This document shows, piece by piece, positions 51,901 through 60,213 of a stretch of 64,000 bases of DNA. The number at the start of each line of letters is the position of its first letter. The stretch's first letter is position 1. Source of the stretch: Halomonas sp. (GTDB lineage: Bacteria; Pseudomonadota; Gammaproteobacteria; Pseudomonadales; Halomonadaceae); the NCBI RefSeq assembly GCF_017983445.1, contig NZ_JAGOBJ010000008.1:224388-288387 (forward strand). Reading direction: 5' to 3'. The notes beneath the pieces are model-generated. The model did not search any database, was not told the origin of the DNA, and saw only the letters and a program-made list of their open reading frames with translations. The position numbers and the translations under genes are program-made.

Positions 51901-53369
51901 TGACCATGACTCCCTCACTGGCGGGCGCTGGCCTAGAAGCGCTTAATGCCCGCGTTCAATACGACTTGGCATGTTTGAATATTCCACCCGCTAACTGGGT
52001 ACCTCCCCAGGCGATGGAAGATGGGCAGTCTGTGCATGATGTGGTGATTATTGGCGGCGGGCAGTGCGGTATGGTGGCAGCATTCGCGTTGTTATCCGGT
52101 GGCATCAGCAATATCCGTATTTTCGACCGTAACCCGGCTGGGCTGGAAGGCCCCTGGCTGAACTACGCGCGAATGGAAACTCTGCGTTCTCCCAAAACCT
52201 TGCCTGGCCCGAGTTACGGATTTGCATCGCTTACGTTCAGGGCTTGGTATGAGGCGCAGTTCGGTAACCCCGCATGGGAAGCACTGGATAAAATTCCGCG
52301 CCCCACCTGGATGGCCTATTTAAGCTGGTACCGCGACGTATTAAAGCTCCCCATTGAGAATGACGTAAAGGTCGAGCACGTTACGCCCGAAGGCGATTTG
52401 TTAAGACTTGAGCTTTCAGGCAACGGGGCGCCCAGCGAAGCCGTGCTCACACGCAAGCTTGTGATGGCGACCGGCCGTGAAGGCACAGGCGCACCTAAAA
52501 TCCCGGCGTTCGTGAATAACCTGCCGGCCAACGCCTGGTCGCACTCGGCGGATGAGATCGACTTTACGCATTTAAAAGACAAGCGCGTGGTGGTGGTTGG
52601 GGTAGGGGCTTCGGCCGTTGATAATGCGGCCGAGGCCTTGGAGCATGGCGCCCAGGAAGTACGCTTTTTGATTCGCCGCCCTCAGATGCCCACTATCAAT
52701 AAAATGATGGGCATCGGGTCTTTTGGTTTTACCCATGGCTATGCCACGTTACCCGATGCGTGGCGCTGGCAGATTATGCACTATTCGTTTGCCACTCAGA
52801 CACCGCCACCCCGGGGTTCTACCTTACGTGTCAGCCGCCATGACAATGCTCATTTCCATTTTGACTGTGGTGTCAACGCCATGCACATGGAGGGCGATGA
52901 GATCGTTATTGAAACCCGGCAAGGGACCGTGCGCTGTGATTATCTGATTCTGGGCACCGGTTTTGAAATTGACCCTTTGGCACGCACAGAGCTTGCCGGT
53001 TACGCCGACCGTATTCTGCTATGGCGCGATTGCTACCAGCCACCCGCCGAGCTTAAGAACGATGAGCTAGGTAACTTCCCTTACGTACAACGTGACTTTG
53101 CGTTCCAGGAGCGCGAGCCGGGAACGGCGCCCTGGCTGCGCAATATTCACTGCTTCAACTACGGCGCGACCGTGAGCTTAGGCAAGGTGAGTGGCGATAT
53201 TCCGGGGATCAGTGAGGGCGCAAGCTGGTTGGCTGGTGCGATAGCCGCCAACCTGTATCGAGAAGACGTCGAGCGTCACTGGCAGCGGCTTGAGCAGTAC
53301 GACTCACCTGAATTATTAGGCGATGAGTGGCAAGCGACGCCTTTACCTGACGTTACTGCTAACGCCTAA
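51900..53369 (+). CDS. FAD/NAD(P)-dependent oxidoreductase, flavin-monooxygenase-like
   Basis: A 489-residue flavoprotein. The FAD motif is IIGGGQCGMVAA (about 51-61) and the NADPH motif is VVGVGASAVDNAAEALE (about 232-248). The layout with the two Rossmann domains resembles flavin-containing and Baeyer-Villiger monooxygenases. A fingerprint such as FxGxxxHxxxW is not visible, so the class is uncertain. It probably oxygenates or oxidises a small organic substrate in the pathway with the class-V enzyme. It begins with a TAATG overlap, so the two are translationally coupled. Confidence 0.82.
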   Translation: MTMTPSLAGAGLEALNARVQYDLACLNIPPANWVPPQAMEDGQSVHDVVIIGGGQCGMVAAFALLSGGISNIRIFDRNPAGLEGPWLNYARMETLRSPKTLPGPSYGFASLTFRAWYEAQFGNPAWEALDKIPRPTWMAYLSWYRDVLKLPIENDVKVEHVTPEGDLLRLELSGNGAPSEAVLTRKLVMATGREGTGAPKIPAFVNNLPANAWSHSADEIDFTHLKDKRVVVVGVGASAVDNAAEALEHGAQEVRFLIRRPQMPTINKMMGIGSFGFTHGYATLPDAWRWQIMHYSFATQTPPPRGSTLRVSRHDNAHFHFDCGVNAMHMEGDEIVIETRQGTVRCDYLILGTGFEIDPLARTELAGYADRILLWRDCYQPPAELKNDELGNFPYVQRDFAFQEREPGTAPWLRNIHCFNYGATVSLGKVSGDIPGISEGASWLAGAIAANLYREDVERHWQRLEQYDSPELLGDEWQATPLPDVTANA

Positions 53370-53397
53370 GTGGCGTATTGAAAAGCAAGGAACCACC

Positions 53398-53907
53398 ATG
53401 ACTCATGTATTAGAACAAGCGGCTAATGTGCCCACTGCTGGCCCGTTGGCAGAGGCGCTGGCTGTGCGCCACAAGTTGATGGATTTGACCCAGGCTTCTT
53501 ATGAAGCGGCTTTATTGCCCGGTGATGCGGGGCAAGTGCCTGTCACTATTCGAGCGGCCCTGGCATGCCGTATGGCGCGTATTTGCCAACAGGCGGGCTT
53601 GATCCAGCACTATGCTGATTTAGTAGCAGCCTATGGCAGCGATGCGGATCCCTTCCAAATTGCCGAGCCTGGCAATCAGCCACCCGCAAGCGAAACGCGT
53701 CTTGCTGCCATGGTGACTTACGTCGATTTAGTCACCCAGCGCTCCCGCGATGCTACGAAAGAAGATATTCAAGCGCTTAGTGAGGCGGGTATCGAAGAGA
53801 GCGATATCGTTCGTCTGGCGGGTCTGGTGGCATTTGTTAACTATCAGCTGCGCGTTGCGGCGGTACTGAGCGTGATGGGAAAAGATAAAGTGGGAGAAGC
53901 TAAATGA
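53398..53907 (+). CDS. Carboxymuconolactone-decarboxylase-fold protein, Avi_7170-type
   Basis: A 169-residue CMD/AhpD-superfamily protein. The helical core includes VTIRAALACRMARICQQAGLIQHY. The CxxC of true AhpD proteins is absent. It resembles the CMD-type family that usually occurs beside a CxxC-containing AhpD-like partner. The ATG at 53398 has AAGGAA nearby; the extension to 53323 is rejected. It overlaps the next gene by ATGA. Its partner lies immediately downstream, as in that family pair. Confidence 0.72.
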   Translation: MTHVLEQAANVPTAGPLAEALAVRHKLMDLTQASYEAALLPGDAGQVPVTIRAALACRMARICQQAGLIQHYADLVAAYGSDADPFQIAEPGNQPPASETRLAAMVTYVDLVTQRSRDATKEDIQALSEAGIEESDIVRLAGLVAFVNYQLRVAAVLSVMGKDKVGEAK

Positions 53908-54482
53908 GCCGCGTTATTCATAAATTTACGTCGCGAATTCCCACCTGGCGCCCCTATATCACGCCTATCGACTTTGATAACGCCACGTCTGCCCAGCGTG
54001 AAGCGCTCAAGGAAACGCCTTCCAATACTAAAATTTCTGACTATGTACTGGTACTGGCACACGATCCTGAATCGCTGCGTATTCGTACCTCGCTGTTTAA
54101 CGGCATCATGTACGATAAAGGCGGGCTGTCGCGGGATGAGCGTGAGTTAGGCGCGGTAGCAGCATCCGTGGTCAACCGCTGTATTTACTGTGCAGCCGTT
54201 CATGCCCATCGTTATAACAATATCGTGGGCGATGAAAAGGTCATGCAGGATATCTTCCTGCGCGGCAAAGAGGCGGACCTGGAACCTCGCATCAGAGCTA
54301 TTTTGAAGTTCGCGATGCGCCTGTCCGAGTGCCCACCTAACGTAACCGATAATGATATTCAAGGCCTGCGCGATGTCGGGCTTGATGATCAGGAAATTCT
54401 CGATTTAACGCTTTCGACCACGCTGTTTGGCTGGGCGAACCGGTTGATGCATACCCTTGGTGAACCTGTTTCTAATCTCTGA
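53904..54482 (+). CDS. Peroxidase-related AhpD-fold protein with CxxC
   Basis: A 192-residue AhpD-like protein. The redox motif is CIYCAAVH at 93-100 (Cys93, Cys96, His100), the AhpD signature CxxCxxxH. Such proteins reduce peroxides or handle activated organic groups. It pairs with the upstream CMD protein and follows it by ATGA overlap. I read the pair as the alkylhydroperoxidase-type couple that occurs in some uncharacterised catabolic clusters. Confidence 0.82.
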   Translation: MSRVIHKFTSRIPTWRPYITPIDFDNATSAQREALKETPSNTKISDYVLVLAHDPESLRIRTSLFNGIMYDKGGLSRDERELGAVAASVVNRCIYCAAVHAHRYNNIVGDEKVMQDIFLRGKEADLEPRIRAILKFAMRLSECPPNVTDNDIQGLRDVGLDDQEILDLTLSTTLFGWANRLMHTLGEPVSNL

Positions 54483-54537
54483 TTTTTAAGCCCTGACACT
54501 GAAAATTAAAAAAACGTTGGCACTCTAAGGACTCCCC

Positions 54538-55524
54538 ATGATTAAACATACGCTCCCCCGTCGGGCATTGGTAAGCGCTGTATCCTTGTTGATGGCATCT
54601 CCGGCACTGGCGGAAACCCTGCGCTTGGGTACCGTGGTGAGTGCGCCCCACCCCTGGATTGATGCCGCCGAAGCCTTCAAGGCAGAAGTCGAAGAAGCTA
54701 CTGATAATCGTATTACCGTTCAAATCTTCCCAGGCGGTCAGTTAGGTAACGACCAGACCATGGTGGATGAAATCCGCATCGGCACCACAGATATGATCAT
54801 TGGTGGGGTGATGAATGTATCTCCCTATGTGCCGGATTTTGAAATTTTCAGCCTTAACTATTTGTTCCAGGATATGGATGAATTTCGTGCGGCAACCGCC
54901 CCTGAGTCTGAGGTTTATCGCTATTTTGATGATGCCATGACCGAGGCCAATGTCGGACTGAAGCTTTTGAGCCTGACCGGCGGCGGAACGCGCAACCTGA
55001 GTACCAACACCGGCCCGGTCAAAGAGCCGTCTGATCTGGAAGGCGTTAAAATGCGCGTTACCGGTTCGCGCCTTGATGCTGAAATGTGGCAAACCGCGGG
55101 TGCATTAACCACATCGCTCCCATGGACAGAAATTTATACCGGCCTGCAAACCGGTGTTGTTGGTGCGTTTGAAAGTACCATCAGCGGCTATCTTTCAAGC
55201 CGTCTATATGAAGTAGCACCGTTTCATGCCAAAACAGAACACCAGATCATGATGAGCCACATTTCGATTAGCGAAAACCGCTTCAATCGATTCTCTGAAG
55301 AAGATCAGGCCGTTATTCAACAAGCAGCCCAGCATGCCGGTGAATTTGGTACTGAGAAAGGGGTCGAGTACGACGCTGAGTTTATCAAGCAGTTTGAATA
55401 TCTGGGAGTTACGGTAACCGAGGTCGATAAGCAGGCGTTTATCGATCAAGTAGTGCCTTTGCACGATGAATTTGCTGAAGAGCGTGGTTTAACCGACCTG
55501 CTCGAGACTATCCGCAGCCTATAA
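54538..55524 (+). CDS. TRAP transporter substrate-binding protein (DctP family)
   Basis: A 328-residue periplasmic solute receptor with a signal peptide ending in SPALA. The DctP motif region KMRVTGSRLDAEMWQTAGA contains the conserved Arg that grips a carboxylate. It is therefore probably a carboxylate binder. It lies 55 bp after the AhpD-like gene and 83 bp before the small permease gene, all on one strand, so the transporter likely delivers the substrate of the enzyme cluster. Confidence 0.9.
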   Translation: MIKHTLPRRALVSAVSLLMASPALAETLRLGTVVSAPHPWIDAAEAFKAEVEEATDNRITVQIFPGGQLGNDQTMVDEIRIGTTDMIIGGVMNVSPYVPDFEIFSLNYLFQDMDEFRAATAPESEVYRYFDDAMTEANVGLKLLSLTGGGTRNLSTNTGPVKEPSDLEGVKMRVTGSRLDAEMWQTAGALTTSLPWTEIYTGLQTGVVGAFESTISGYLSSRLYEVAPFHAKTEHQIMMSHISISENRFNRFSEEDQAVIQQAAQHAGEFGTEKGVEYDAEFIKQFEYLGVTVTEVDKQAFIDQVVPLHDEFAEERGLTDLLETIRSL

Positions 55525-55607
55525 CGACTTTGGCCAGCATGCCGCTTCCTTATACATCGCTGAAAAGTGGGTAGGGAAGCGGTGCGTGCCGATAAAAGGA
55601 CAGACGA

Positions 55608-56114
55608 ATGCGGAAAATAAATGATGTATTGGAAAAAATCTTGCTGTGTTTAGCGGGGTCTCTGTTTGCCGCTTTTATCCTGATCGTTCTATATCAAGTG
55701 GTTGCGCGAAATTACTTAAAGATTTCTGTCTCCTGGACAGATGAAGTGGCAATGGCTTGTTTTATCTGGGCGGTATTTATTGGTGCGGCGGTTGCCGTGC
55801 GTAAGCGCAAGCACTATGTGATCGATATTTTCCCCTCGCAGTTTGTCGTTACTCAGCGCGTGCTGCGGCTGTTCGGTAGTCTGGCCTGCCTGCCGCTGAT
55901 TTATGTGCTGGTAGTGCATGGCAATATATTGGTGGATATGGGATGGAATCGTCGATCGGTAGCGTTGGGAACGCCGATGGCCTATGTGTTTGCTGCCTTA
56001 CCTGTTGCCGGTATCGCTATGTTCTTATTTTCCATTGAAGTCATATACGACGATATGTTGGCGCTCCTCAAGCGCGAGAAGGTTAAGCGGATGAACGAGG
56101 TGGAAGGCTCATGA
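55608..56114 (+). CDS. TRAP transporter small permease (DctQ family)
   Basis: A 168-residue membrane protein with four segments, as expected for DctQ. It begins MRKINDVLEKILLCLAGS and contains VSWTDEVAMACFIWAVFIGAAVAVR, typical of the family. It pairs with the large permease, which it overlaps by 4 bp (ATGA). Confidence 0.92.
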   Translation: MRKINDVLEKILLCLAGSLFAAFILIVLYQVVARNYLKISVSWTDEVAMACFIWAVFIGAAVAVRKRKHYVIDIFPSQFVVTQRVLRLFGSLACLPLIYVLVVHGNILVDMGWNRRSVALGTPMAYVFAALPVAGIAMFLFSIEVIYDDMLALLKREKVKRMNEVEGS

Positions 56115-57400
56115 GCCCACTGATTATATTAATCGGCAGCTTTTTACTGCTGATCGCAATGAGTGTGCCGATTGCCTTCGCCATTGGCTTGGCGTCGATT
56201 TTTACTATTTTGGAAATGGGATTGCCGCTGACGTCGGTTGCCAACCAGATGTTTGCCAGCATTAACTCGTTTCCGTTGTTAGCCGTCCCGTTTTTTCTTT
56301 TACTGGGCCGTTTGATGAATGATGGCGGGATCACGGACCGTCTGCTGAAATTTGCTGATAGTTCTGTCGGCCATGTTCGCGGTGGGCTTGGGCATATTAA
56401 TGTCATGGTCTCCATGATGTTTGCCAGTCTCTCCGGCTCGGCCGCGGCCGATACGGCAAGCGTTGGTGCCGTGTTGATTCCAGCGATGAAAAAATCGGGC
56501 TATCCTGCTCCCTTTGCTGTTGCCCTAACCGCTGCCTCATCGGTATTAGGCGGTATTATTCCCCCCTCGATACTGATGGTTATTTACGGTGCGTTTGGCA
56601 ATGTGTCAGTAGGCGCACTGTTTCTGGGCGGCGTTCTTCCGGGAATTCTGGTGGGACTTATGCAGATGGGCTACGTCTACTACATTGCTAAGCGGGAGAA
56701 TATCAAAGCGACAGGCAAGTTTTCATTTAAGCAAATGGGACGCACGGCGGTTGTTGCGGCTCCTCCGATGGCCTTGCCTCTAGTGGTGCTTGGCGGTATT
56801 ACCACCGGTGTCTTTACCGCCACGGAAGCCGCATCGGTCGCGGTACTGGTCGGCGTGATTCTGGCGGTTGTGTTTTATCGCGCGATTCGCTTTAAGCAAT
56901 TGCCGTCTATCCTGGCTGAGTCAGCAATCTCCTTTTCGTTGCCTATGTTTGCCGTTGCCTCGGCGGGCATTATGGGCTGGTTAATTTCTTATCTGGGTAT
57001 TGCTCAAGATGTTGCCAACTTCATTTTGTCGGTGACTGATCATCGTATTGGCATCATGATGATGGTGATGTTCTTTATGCTGGTGATTGGGACGGTATTA
57101 AGTCCCGTAACGGCCGTTATTATTTTCCTGCCGATTATTCAGGGTATTTGTATTGCTGCAGATATTAATCAGATCCATATGGCTTTAGTGGTTATTTTGT
57201 CGTTAACCCTGGGCTTGATAACGCCGCCCTATGGCATCTGCTTATTAATCGCTACCCAGATCGGTGAAGTCTCCATGCCGCGTGCCTTTATGGCAGTGTT
57301 GCCATTGGTTGGATTAATTATGGTGGTCATTTTAGCGGTTATTCTGCTGCCCAGCGTATTCTTGTACCTACCTCAAATGATGTTCCCTAAAGCGTTTTAG
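56111..57400 (+). CDS. TRAP transporter large permease (DctM family)
   Basis: A 429-residue DctM protein with about 12 membrane segments. LSGSAAADTASVGAVLIPAMKKSGY and GGIIPPSILMVIYG are the characteristic family segments. It couples substrate uptake to Na+, fitting a halophile. It is the last gene of the Lrp/class-V/FMO/CMD/TRAP cluster and is followed by a strong terminator. Confidence 0.95.
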   Translation: MSPLIILIGSFLLLIAMSVPIAFAIGLASIFTILEMGLPLTSVANQMFASINSFPLLAVPFFLLLGRLMNDGGITDRLLKFADSSVGHVRGGLGHINVMVSMMFASLSGSAAADTASVGAVLIPAMKKSGYPAPFAVALTAASSVLGGIIPPSILMVIYGAFGNVSVGALFLGGVLPGILVGLMQMGYVYYIAKRENIKATGKFSFKQMGRTAVVAAPPMALPLVVLGGITTGVFTATEAASVAVLVGVILAVVFYRAIRFKQLPSILAESAISFSLPMFAVASAGIMGWLISYLGIAQDVANFILSVTDHRIGIMMMVMFFMLVIGTVLSPVTAVIIFLPIIQGICIAADINQIHMALVVILSLTLGLITPPYGICLLIATQIGEVSMPRAFMAVLPLVGLIMVVILAVILLPSVFLYLPQMMFPKAF

Positions 57401-57413
57401 GCTTATCAAAAAG

Positions 57414-57448
57414 GCCCCATGCCGGGAAAAACGGCATGGGGCTTTTTT
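57414..57448 (+). terminator. Strong Rho-independent terminator of the TRAP cluster
   Basis: Stem GCCCCATGCCG / CGGCATGGGGC (11 bp) with a 7-base loop and six T. Confidence 0.93.
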
Positions 57449-57486
57449 GCGCCTACAGAAATACTGTTATTAGCAATTAAAGACTG

Positions 57487-57549
57487 TCTATATTTGCAGA
57501 TACTTTTTTTATATTATAGTATTTACAGATAGATTAAAGGGGAGCTGTT
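57487..57549 (+). promoter_or_regulatory. Promoter with twin direct repeats for the Xre/RES pair
   Basis: TATTTGCAGATA (57491-57502) and TATTTACAGATA (57520-57531) are near-identical direct repeats 29 bp apart. TTGCAG and TATAGT with 16 bp between form a plausible -35/-10 that overlaps them. GGGGAG precedes the antitoxin ATG. The repeats are candidate autoregulatory sites. Confidence 0.5.
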
Positions 57550-57948
57550 ATGCAAACAGCCAACGATACTGCTCAAAACAAAGCAGCCGCTGCCTCCGGT
57601 TTAAAAGCCGCTGTACGCATTTTGGATAAATGGCGAGCCAGTGGAGAGCAAGGCGAAGCCATACTAAGGGTATCTCACAGTACCTATGCACGAGCAAGGC
57701 GGGGCGATATTGCCGAAATAAAACTTGATAGCGACCAGCTGACGCGAATCAGCTATCTGCTTAATATTCACGCGGCGCTGCGCATGTTGTTTGAAAACCC
57801 GGATAACCTTTATGGGTTCGTCAAAATGGCAAACCATAACCCTTATTTTAACGGGCGTACGCCACTGGACGTCATGAGCAGCGGTGACTTTGCCGCGCTC
57901 TATGAAACGTTCAAGCGCATTGATAGCCTGCGAGGCGCGCAATGGTAG
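57550..57948 (+). CDS. Xre/MbcA/ParS-type antitoxin
   Basis: A 132-residue antitoxin with a DUF2384-type Xre/MbcA/ParS toxin-binding region. ILRVSHSTYARARRG is the HTH-like segment, and LLNIHAALRMLFENPDNLYGFVKM is the characteristic C-terminal part of the family, ending near PYFNGRTPLDVM. It neutralises the downstream RES toxin. GGGGAG precedes the ATG. Its stop overlaps the toxin start by 7 bp. Confidence 0.9.
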   Translation: MQTANDTAQNKAAAASGLKAAVRILDKWRASGEQGEAILRVSHSTYARARRGDIAEIKLDSDQLTRISYLLNIHAALRMLFENPDNLYGFVKMANHNPYFNGRTPLDVMSSGDFAALYETFKRIDSLRGAQW

Positions 57949-58646
57949 CAAACGAAACATTACCTGAGTTGCCTGCTCAGCCCGTTATTGGCTATCGATT
58001 GATCAACAGCAAGTTTCCGCCTATAGACCTGTTTGATGATGTAGCCGACGAAGACGAATTTGTGGCGCTGCATGCGCTTCAGGCATTAACCAACCCGCGT
58101 TTGCAAAATGAAGTGGGTAATCTAGCCTTATTGCCCGTTAAAGAGATACCGTTTGGCATTCGAGGGTGTTCTTACGCCGTGGCACCTTTTACCCATGTAA
58201 ACCCCAATGGCTCACGCTTCAGTGATGGCGGGTTTGGAGTGCTATATGTGGCCGATAATCTGACGACCGCGATTGCGGAAGTGAAATACCATCAACAGAT
58301 TTATTGGACCAATGTGGCGGGCCTGCACTTTGAGCGCTTCGTTTTTCGTGGATTGAAGTGTGCATTTAATGAGCGCGGCTGCCGGGACGCAAAAGTGCTT
58401 AAACGTTCCCATCCGATTTACGCCCCTCATGACTACCGCGTGTCCAGAACGCTGGGCTGGTCAGTGCGTGAGGCTCAGGCAGGCGGGCTTCGTTATCACT
58501 CGGTACGTGAGCCAAACGCCACGTGCTGGGCGCTCATGACACCCAGGCAGGTAAGCGATGTGGTACAGACTACGCATCTGGAAATGATCTGGAACGGTTG
58601 TGTCGCGCAGGTTAACCGGCTAAGTGCCTATCATCCTGGCGCATAG
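57942..58646 (+). CDS. RES-domain toxin
   Basis: A 234-residue RES-family toxin. Expected catalytic residues are Arg19 (GYRL), Tyr102 (VLYVA) and Glu113 (AIAEVKYH). RES toxins deplete NAD+ by an ADP-ribosyl-type cleavage and slow growth. The N-terminus is about 60 residues longer than the shortest family members. It overlaps the antitoxin by 7 bp, so the pair is translationally coupled. It runs convergent with mntR with a 3-bp gap. Confidence 0.9.
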   Translation: MVANETLPELPAQPVIGYRLINSKFPPIDLFDDVADEDEFVALHALQALTNPRLQNEVGNLALLPVKEIPFGIRGCSYAVAPFTHVNPNGSRFSDGGFGVLYVADNLTTAIAEVKYHQQIYWTNVAGLHFERFVFRGLKCAFNERGCRDAKVLKRSHPIYAPHDYRVSRTLGWSVREAQAGGLRYHSVREPNATCWALMTPRQVSDVVQTTHLEMIWNGCVAQVNRLSAYHPGA

Positions 58647-58649
58647 CTG

Positions 58650-59141
58650 CTAGCGTTTGGCATGCTGATCGATAAAACGCTGCATAATCGTTAACGTTTC
58701 ATCACTGACATGGTGCTCCATGCCTTCGGCATCTATTCGTGCGGTATTGTCATTGACGCCCAAGGCGCGCAAAAAATGCAGGACAATATCATGTCGAGTG
58801 CGGGAAATTTCCGCCATTTTTTGACCCTCCTCCGTTAAAAACAGAGAACGGTAGGGCTTGCTGGTTACCAGCCCAAGCTCGTTAAGGCGCCGGATCATCT
58901 TGGAAACCGTTGCCTGGCTTACACCCATACGGTTGGCAATATCGGCAGCCCGGGCTTCACCTCGATGACGGATCAAATCACCAATTAGTTCGACATAATC
59001 TTCGATTAACTCGGTTTCATGGGCATTACGCACGGTTTCGTATTGCCGTGTATGTTGACCAACGGGCGGTAATGCATCGCCACTGTTGCTTGTGCTCATA
59101 CTGGGGGCGGCGTTGGGAAGCGACTGATCGTTATCACTCAT
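58650..59141 (-). CDS. mntR: Manganese-responsive DtxR-family regulator MntR
   Basis: A 163-residue DtxR/MntR regulator with a long N-terminal extension (about 35 residues, rich in S, N, P). The HTH is ARAADIANRMGVSQATVSKMIRRL and the metal-binding region is EGMEHHVSDETL. It represses Mn uptake at high manganese. It is divergent from the ABC transporter genes, with a perfect palindrome between. Confidence 0.9.
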   Translation of the reverse strand: MSDNDQSLPNAAPSMSTSNSGDALPPVGQHTRQYETVRNAHETELIEDYVELIGDLIRHRGEARAADIANRMGVSQATVSKMIRRLNELGLVTSKPYRSLFLTEEGQKMAEISRTRHDIVLHFLRALGVNDNTARIDAEGMEHHVSDETLTIMQRFIDQHAKR

Positions 59142-59208
59142 GGGTAAACTATATCGAGATGAATGGAAACCCTAATAGGGCATGGTAGCGCATTTTATGG
59201 AATAATTG

Positions 59209-59222
59209 TTAGCCAAGGCTAA
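59209..59222. promoter_or_regulatory. MntR operator
   Basis: TTAGCCAAGGCTAA is a perfect 14-bp palindrome centred between divergent mntR and the transporter operon, 68-81 bp before the binding-protein ATG. The TAGC-N4-GCTA core matches the reported form of proteobacterial MntR boxes. Confidence 0.7.
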
Positions 59223-59289
59223 ACTGTTTGCACAATGCTTTTTTGTTGAGCTAAAGTTGTAATTAAAGCGATCTCGAAGGGAGTAAGGT

Positions 59290-60207
59290 ATGAGCCAGCG
59301 GAAAGCATGGTTAAAAATAGGCTTATTGCTTGTTACCGTGAGCAGTATCACAACCGCTCACGCGCAAACGCTCTCACCCCCTATTAATGTTGTCGCCACC
59401 TTTTCGGTATTGGGCGATTTAGTTGCCAAGGTGGCGGGCGACGATGCACATATATCTGTGCTGACGCCGGTAAATGCCGAAGTACATGAGTGGGAGCTTA
59501 CGCCGGACAATTTTGCGGCTCTGGAAGATGCCGATATCGTTTTCTATAACGGCTATCAGCTGGAGCAGTGGATGCGTCAGGTAGAGGCGACCACTCAAGA
59601 CGATGTTGCCTTGATTCCTGTTGCCGAGGCCTCTGAATACCCGGTTCAGTACATCGCAATTGGCGATATGCAGGGCGATGTAGACCCGCACCTGTGGACC
59701 GACCCGCGGGCAGCCATTGCTTATGTGCAGACGATCGCCAGTAAACTGGAAGATTTATTGCCTGAGCAGGCTGAAGCAATCGAGGCCCGCGCTGTAGCGG
59801 TGACGGCAGAGCTGCAGGATCTTCATGTGGAGCTTCAGGAGACGCTGAGCGATATTCCTGAAGAGCGTCGTGTATTGCTCTCCAGTGAAGCGGCGTTTCT
59901 GTATTTTTCCGATGCCTATGGTTTTGAGCATGACGGTATCTGGGGTAATAACGCTGAAACGGAAGGCTCACCCCGCCAGCTCATGCGGGTCATCGACATG
60001 ATCAACGAACGTCAGCCGGCGGCAATCTTCTGGGAAAGTACAATTTCCGACCGCTATGTCTCGAGTCTTGCTGAAGACACCGGCATTCCTGTAGCGGGCC
60101 CGCTGTATGTGGATTCACTAAGCGAGCCAGACGGTGAGGCGGGAGACTATTTTGCAATGTTAAGGCATAACGTTGCGATGTTGCGTCGCGCGTTGGTAAC
60201 CGAGTAA
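59290..60207 (+). CDS. mntA: Mn/Zn-type ABC transporter substrate-binding protein
   Basis: A 305-residue cluster A-I metal-binding receptor with a signal peptide ending in THAQA. Metal ligand motifs in order are VHEWE (His), DPHLWT (His), SSEAAFLYF (Glu) and a C-terminal Asp (PLYVDSL). Neighbouring mntR favours manganese over zinc; the His-rich loop of ZnuA is absent. AAGGGAGTAAGGT precedes the ATG. It is 6 bp upstream of the ATPase gene. Confidence 0.9.
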   Translation: MSQRKAWLKIGLLLVTVSSITTAHAQTLSPPINVVATFSVLGDLVAKVAGDDAHISVLTPVNAEVHEWELTPDNFAALEDADIVFYNGYQLEQWMRQVEATTQDDVALIPVAEASEYPVQYIAIGDMQGDVDPHLWTDPRAAIAYVQTIASKLEDLLPEQAEAIEARAVAVTAELQDLHVELQETLSDIPEERRVLLSSEAAFLYFSDAYGFEHDGIWGNNAETEGSPRQLMRVIDMINERQPAAIFWESTISDRYVSSLAEDTGIPVAGPLYVDSLSEPDGEAGDYFAMLRHNVAMLRRALVTE

Positions 60208-60213
60208 CACACC

